Source of the DNA: Leucaena leucocephala
Lineage: Eukaryota > Streptophyta > Magnoliopsida > Fabales > Fabaceae
DNA length: 64,000 nucleotides
Assembly: GCA_037074615.1 (NCBI GenBank)
Contig: CM073537.1
Span: 12,419,989 to 12,483,988 of the forward strand
Direction of reading: 5' to 3'
The position numbers were made by a program, and so were the translations under genes. Positions within the stretch are counted from its first letter, which is position 1. Each line of letters opens with the position of its first letter. Below, one piece after another: positions 59,835-64,000 of the stretch. Under the pieces are notes generated by a model. It did not search any database. It saw only the letters and a list, made by a program, of their open reading frames with translations, and was not told the DNA's origin.

Positions 59835-62011
59835 ATGGGGGATAGAGTTACTCAGATTGAGGCTAGCGATACTCCAAGCGACACTACACAAAGGAAGGGC
59901 AGAAGTGTGACTCGTTTGAAAGACATTACGAAGGATAGGAAAGAGGGGAAACTGCTTCCGATAGAGTTTGACAGAAACTAGAACCCAACTGGTGAACACA
60001 GGGCAAAGTACGTAAGTTTTGTCAGCCTCCTAGCAATCAACAAGCCAGCATCACCTATTTAACTTGGGATGCTGTGGATGATCGCGTGAAGAATCAAATT
60101 TAGGACACTATCCGGGTATAGAAACTATCTAATATTGCATACAGAGTAATACCAAATACACAACTATTTGTTGATTACTCTGCTTTCAATGGCAATCATT
60201 GTAGCTCACTTATGATGTTCCCAACAATAAGTTATTGAAGAAGAAGACATTATCTTATTGCGCTAAGTGTTGGAGGGCATTCAAGACACAACTAGCTCTT
60301 CAGTATGTGCATGGACGGGACAGAAGTGGTCATCCTCAACCTTCTCCATGCAGCAAGTATCAATTCATTGACGAAGCTGCTTGGGAAGAATTTGTTAAGA
60401 TTCGGACCACGCCAGCAGCAATAGTGAGTGTATCCTTTTGTATGTGTTGGCAAAAAACGTATCAGAATATTATATGAATTGATTTTAACTACTTCATGTC
60501 TTGTAGGAAAAAGGGGCAAAAGAGATTGAATACGCCCTCAAGAATGATTACCCCCACACAATGTCTCGAGGGGGTTATACTAAGGCAGAAAGAGAGTTGT
60601 TGGGGGCCAAGAGGAAGAGGCTAGAAGAAAATGATGGGTCAAATCCTAGTATTCTTCTTGACCCCCCCTCTCCGATACGTCGTGAAGAAAAATGGTTGTA
60701 CGCTCTCCAAAGAAAGAGCGGAACATTTATAAGCGACAATACTCGCATGATTGCTGAAAAAATTGTAAGCACTACTTGCATTATTTTGTTTTAGTATACT
60801 ATAATTATATCATTTTCCTTATGTTTGTTCATTCTATGTTATAGAGTGATCTTAAACAACAAGAGTCCCATGGATCCTTCAAGTCAGATGGTAAGAATGA
60901 CATCTTGACTGTTGCCACTGGGAAACAAGAACATGGGGGCCGTGTCAGGGGAGTTGGAAGAGGTGTGGGTATAAGAAATTACTTTGGAGCATCTCAAAGA
61001 TGTTCCCCACATGTGGTGCCTAGGGCAGAGTTGGAATCCTTGCTCTCCACCATAAGGGCAGAGGCTAAGGTAGAGGCTTAGATAGAGGCTAGGGCACAAG
61101 TAGAAGCTTCAATTGAGGCGCGATTACAAGAGGGGTTGGCAAAGATCAAGGATAAAATGTTGTCCATGATGACATCAAGGCAGCAAGAGCCAACTGATCC
61201 CCTCCCGCCCTCAATTGTAGCCCGTCTAAGCACTAAGGGGAGCTGTTGCTTGCCCCTGTCAGAGGATGCAAAACATTATGATCTATATGTGGAGGATCCT
61301 CTTAGACGCTTAGTGGCACATGGCTCCATCCATAGCCTAGGGGCAACTGTTCACCACATCCAAATTCAGGACGATCAATTAAGGGTGACAGTTGAAGACG
61401 TACTAATTGGTGATGCTTTTGTCCCAATTCCCACTGAAGAGGTGAAGACAATGAGCCAAGCAAAAGGGACTTTCATATTGTGGCCAAAGCATCTTGTTTC
61501 GGATCATGTCGCCTCATCCCCAGCCAACTTCCTACCCCTCCCACTTTGAATGCCATGCAACATGTGATCCTATTGGCAGTTGCAAGGGGCCTTAAGCACG
61601 CTAATTTGATGAGGGACCCTGAATGGATCACACCGAAGGTAATACAAGTAGATATTAGGTGTTAGCTAGGTTCCCCATTTTGATTATGAGAAATAATTTT
61701 TATCCTGTTAACATTACAGAGTCGAAGGCAACCCAGAGAAAGCAACTTGTGCGGCTTCTACATAGTTAGACACATGGTCAATATTATCTTGTCAAATAGG
61801 ATTGACCTAACTGAGGAGGTAAAATTGTATTTTTAATGATTTCATATTTCTTAATTATCAATCTAATCTATATTAGTAATGCGTTAATTTCTTTGATTTT
61901 GATTTCATATTTCAGATGTTTAATCAACCTGATCCATTTCCTGACCAAGATATTGAGGACCTGCGTAATCGGTGGGCAGAGTTTTTTGTTCAATTCCTTC
62001 CTTCTCAATAG
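59835..62011 (+). pseudogene. tnpA-like CACTA gene with DUF8039 and Ulp1 remnants
   Basis: From the start MGDRVTQIEASD the first exons read GKLLPIEFDRN, stop, PTGEH..KYVSF and later KYQFIDEAAWEEFVKIRTTP, the plant Transposase_24/Ptta En/Spm pattern. Likely introns with GT and AG ends lie at 60424-60507, 60764-60844, 61637-61720 and 61819-61915. The stretch 61190-61500, DAKHYDLYVEDPLRRLVAHG to FILWPKHLV, is DUF8039-like. After it, NLCGFYIVRHM (about 61744) resembles the catalytic Cys end of Ulp1-type proteases; the His/Asp part is not seen. Stops at 59979, near 60102 and 60111, and at 61079 break the gene. Confidence 0.8.
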
Positions 62012-62199
62012 TATTTGTCTTTCACAGAATATCTTTTTCTACTTTTCTGTTCAAATTGTAGCATTTTTGTATTAAATTTTATTAAATGAATAATATAATG
62101 AGCAATTGAATTATATATGTCTCTGGCATCTTGAACTGATGATCGATGATTGAGTCATATATTATATTTGGGCAGTTTATTTATGAAGCTTCAGGCCAA

Positions 62200-62640
62200 C
62201 GAAATATATTAAATATAAATTTAATAACATCTACATTGGGGGTATATACCTGCCGGTGTAGAAAGAACATATATCATAATATAAATTTAATAACATCTAC
62301 ATTGGACGTATATATAATCGGTGTTAACATTTGAATAATCTACACCGTCCCAATATTCAACAGGTGTTAACATTTGAATAATCTACACCGTCCCAATATT
62401 CAACCGGTGTTAACATTTGAATAATCTACACCGTCCCAATATTCAACCGCTGTAGATGTTATAAAATAATACACCGGATGTAAAAGTGAACCGCTTTAAA
62501 ATGTCGACCAATTTAAAAAAGTATACATTCTACACTGGTCATGTGACCGGTGTAAAATGTCTCACTTTTTACACGGTTCGTTTCTACACCGGTTATATGT
62601 GCGATATAGAATGCCACTTTCAACCGGTGTAGAAATCCTT
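62200..62640. repeat. CACTA 3' subterminal repeats with a 43-bp tandem array
   Basis: Units of ggtgttaacatttgaataat plus 'ctacaccgtcccaatattcaacc' repeat three times with an exact 43-base period (starts 62321, 62364, 62407). Around them are further ACACCGGT half-sites to 62630. These should be transposase or tnpA binding sites. Confidence 0.85.
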
Positions 62641-63059
62641 TTTTTCAGACATGATGTCAAGCTTCATTTTAACACTAAGAATGCCTTATTTAGATATCTA
62701 TATAAAGAGAACAAATTTTTTAAAGTTTGGGACCAAAAATAATTTTCTAGAATTTTTGACCAAATAAACAGTGATATTTCAAGCCAATACTGTACTAATT
62801 GGCTGAGCATTTGATCAGACACTTATTTTTTTCTCAAATTTTATTATGTTAGCTTTGTGCATCCTTTTGAACCACTTTATTTTGATTTTTCTATAATTAA
62901 TTATGATTTTTTAAATTTTATAGCTTAATCTGGAAATACCACATGAACAGTTCCCATGAGTAGAATTTTCCAAATTTTGAATTTGAACTTTAATGATCGT
63001 ATAAGTGGTTCTAAATGCTACATAATGGTCTCTAAGATGTATGCAAGTAAGGTGTTACA

Positions 63060-64000
63060 GACTCAGAGTTTTATGAAAGGATTTATCAAAGTATTTATCA
63101 ATAAGAATTCAGAAAAAAAAAGCTTTGTGAAAATTGTTTTGAAATGGATTTATCAAAGTATTAATAATAAGGCATTCAATAAGTAAAGTCGAGCAGTTTA
63201 TCGAGTCATTTATCTAAACTATAATTTAAGACTCATATATCAAAGTATTATTTGATAAGTAGATTTATTGAAGAGCACTTCGATAAATAGAGAGAATTTA
63301 CGTTTTTATCAAAAGCACAGATAAATGATTTTAGATTTAACGTTCTACTTGTTTTTTATAAGATGTTATCTTTATTGTTTCTTCTCAAATGATTTATGAA
63401 AAACTTGGTTTAGTAAATGATAATTTTTGAAGAACTCTTCGATTAAAAATTGAAAGAAAAACTCTACATATGTTTTTTGCACAAAACCGTTTTTACATAT
63501 GATTTGCTTTTACAAATAAAAGCGATTTCCTTCTTAAATGATTTTTTATAATGTTGCTAAGTTGTTTAAATTATCTATTTCTTAAAGTGTTTTAATCAAT
63601 CTTAAGAAAAAAGAAGAGATTAAATAGGAAAGGAGCAAGCTAACATTGCTCTTCTGGTATTTATCAATAAGTTTTTTGATAAGCCTATTTATCGAAGAAC
63701 ACTTTGATAAATTAGATATTCTAAAAAATTATGATATTTATCAAATTGCTATTCAATAAAACTATTTATCAAAGTCCTTTTTGATAAGGGCACTTTTCAA
63801 TAAGCACTTCAATAAATAAGAAAAAAATTTAGATTCTGAATGTATTGAAGTTTTAACGAATGATTTTTTGAGTGATTTTAATGAGCTTATAACTTGCTTT
63901 GATTTGCTAAATGATCTTATGAATTCTTGTTTCCAAATATATTACATTGTTTTATAGATCAAAGAATATATGATAGTCTATTTCAAAAGTTTGAAGGAAT
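63060..64000 (+). repeat. Repeat rich in TTTATC/GATAAA, right part
   Basis: It resumes the repeat of 44382-44698 after the family A LTR and runs off the window. It carries more than 20 short motifs such as tttatcaaagtatttatcaa, ttcgataaatag and ttttgataagcctatttatc. Many are paired as inverted copies 8-20 bases apart. No coding sequence is seen. Confidence 0.6.

Larger units (their letters stand above)
50947..62653 (+). mobile_element. CACTA (En/Spm) element, 11.7 kb with a nested solo LTR
   Basis: The left end is CACTGGTGGAAAATTGG. The right end, read in reverse, is CATGTCTGAAAAAAAGG, a decayed partner. The TSD is atg (50944-50946 and 62654-62656). The family A host phrase 'ttaacatg...ttaagctt' is interrupted here, as the copy at 21838 shows. 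Subterminal ACACCGGT-type repeats fill both ends. Inside are two copies of a small ORF, a TNP2-type transposase gene and a tnpA-like gene, all on the + strand. Without the nested LTR it is about 8.6 kb. Both large genes are broken, so it cannot move on its own products. Confidence 0.87.
44699..63059 (+). mobile_element. Solo LTR, family A, carrying nested insertions
   Basis: It starts tataacatccca (TG decayed to TA) and ends ggtgttaca. Flanking 5-mers are aactc (44694-44698) and gactc (63060-63064), one base apart. Its own sequence lies in pieces: 44699-45076, 45600-46100, 49131-50946 and 62654-63059, which together match 5169-8655 in order and make about 3.1 kb. Between them sit a MITE, a solo LTR and a CACTA element. 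Confidence 0.85.

Noticed and set aside
62320..62449. Regularly spaced repeats resembling a CRISPR array
   Set aside because: Three head-to-tail copies without unique spacers, inside a CACTA 3' end in plant DNA.

Overview
This window is plant nuclear DNA, most likely from a eudicot, and it is essentially all transposable element. It is AT-rich. It holds nested LTR retrotransposons, CACTA (En/Spm) elements, a hAT element and a Tourist-like MITE, with plant-type introns in the transposon genes. I found no host gene, tRNA, rRNA or CRISPR array, and I cannot name the species. Almost every boundary below rests on terminal sequences plus a matching target-site duplication (TSD) read directly from the sequence.

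Left third. Positions 1-3537 are a decayed internal region of a Ty3/gypsy element. A truncated CACTA 5' end follows (3538 to about 5163). Then comes a complete 17-kb gypsy element (5169-22250, TSD atata) with 3.5-kb LTRs, an initiator-Met-tRNA primer site and a polypurine tract. It has no recognisable pol, so it looks like a non-autonomous, Tekay/Del-like derivative. A solo LTR (9789-12406) and a copia-like solo LTR (15775-17719) are inserted in its interior.

Middle. An Athila-like gypsy element lies on the minus strand from about 44.2 kb (gag) through protease, RT, RNase H and integrase to its 3' LTR at 22.4 kb. It is broken by five LTR insertions: 23092-26113, 26162-29037, a truncated copy at 30650-32724, 32894-37294 (itself carrying a hAT element) and 37859-40717.

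Right third. A solo LTR of the same family as the 17-kb element runs from 44699 to 63059. It is inserted in a repeat rich in TTTATC/GATAAA motifs. Inside it sit a MITE (45077-45599), another solo LTR (46101-49125) and an 11.7-kb CACTA element (50947-62653). The CACTA element carries a small coiled-coil ORF in two copies, a broken TNP2 transposase (itself split by a 3.06-kb solo LTR) and a broken tnpA-like gene with DUF8039 and Ulp1 remnants.

The most interesting signals are these: a short hairpin with compensatory base changes in eleven LTR copies of otherwise mosaic families; a conserved structured core of about 130 bases in six of them; a small coiled-coil ORF family unique to the CACTA 5' module; and a GTCGCGAC-type palindromic motif arrayed in three unrelated retroelements.
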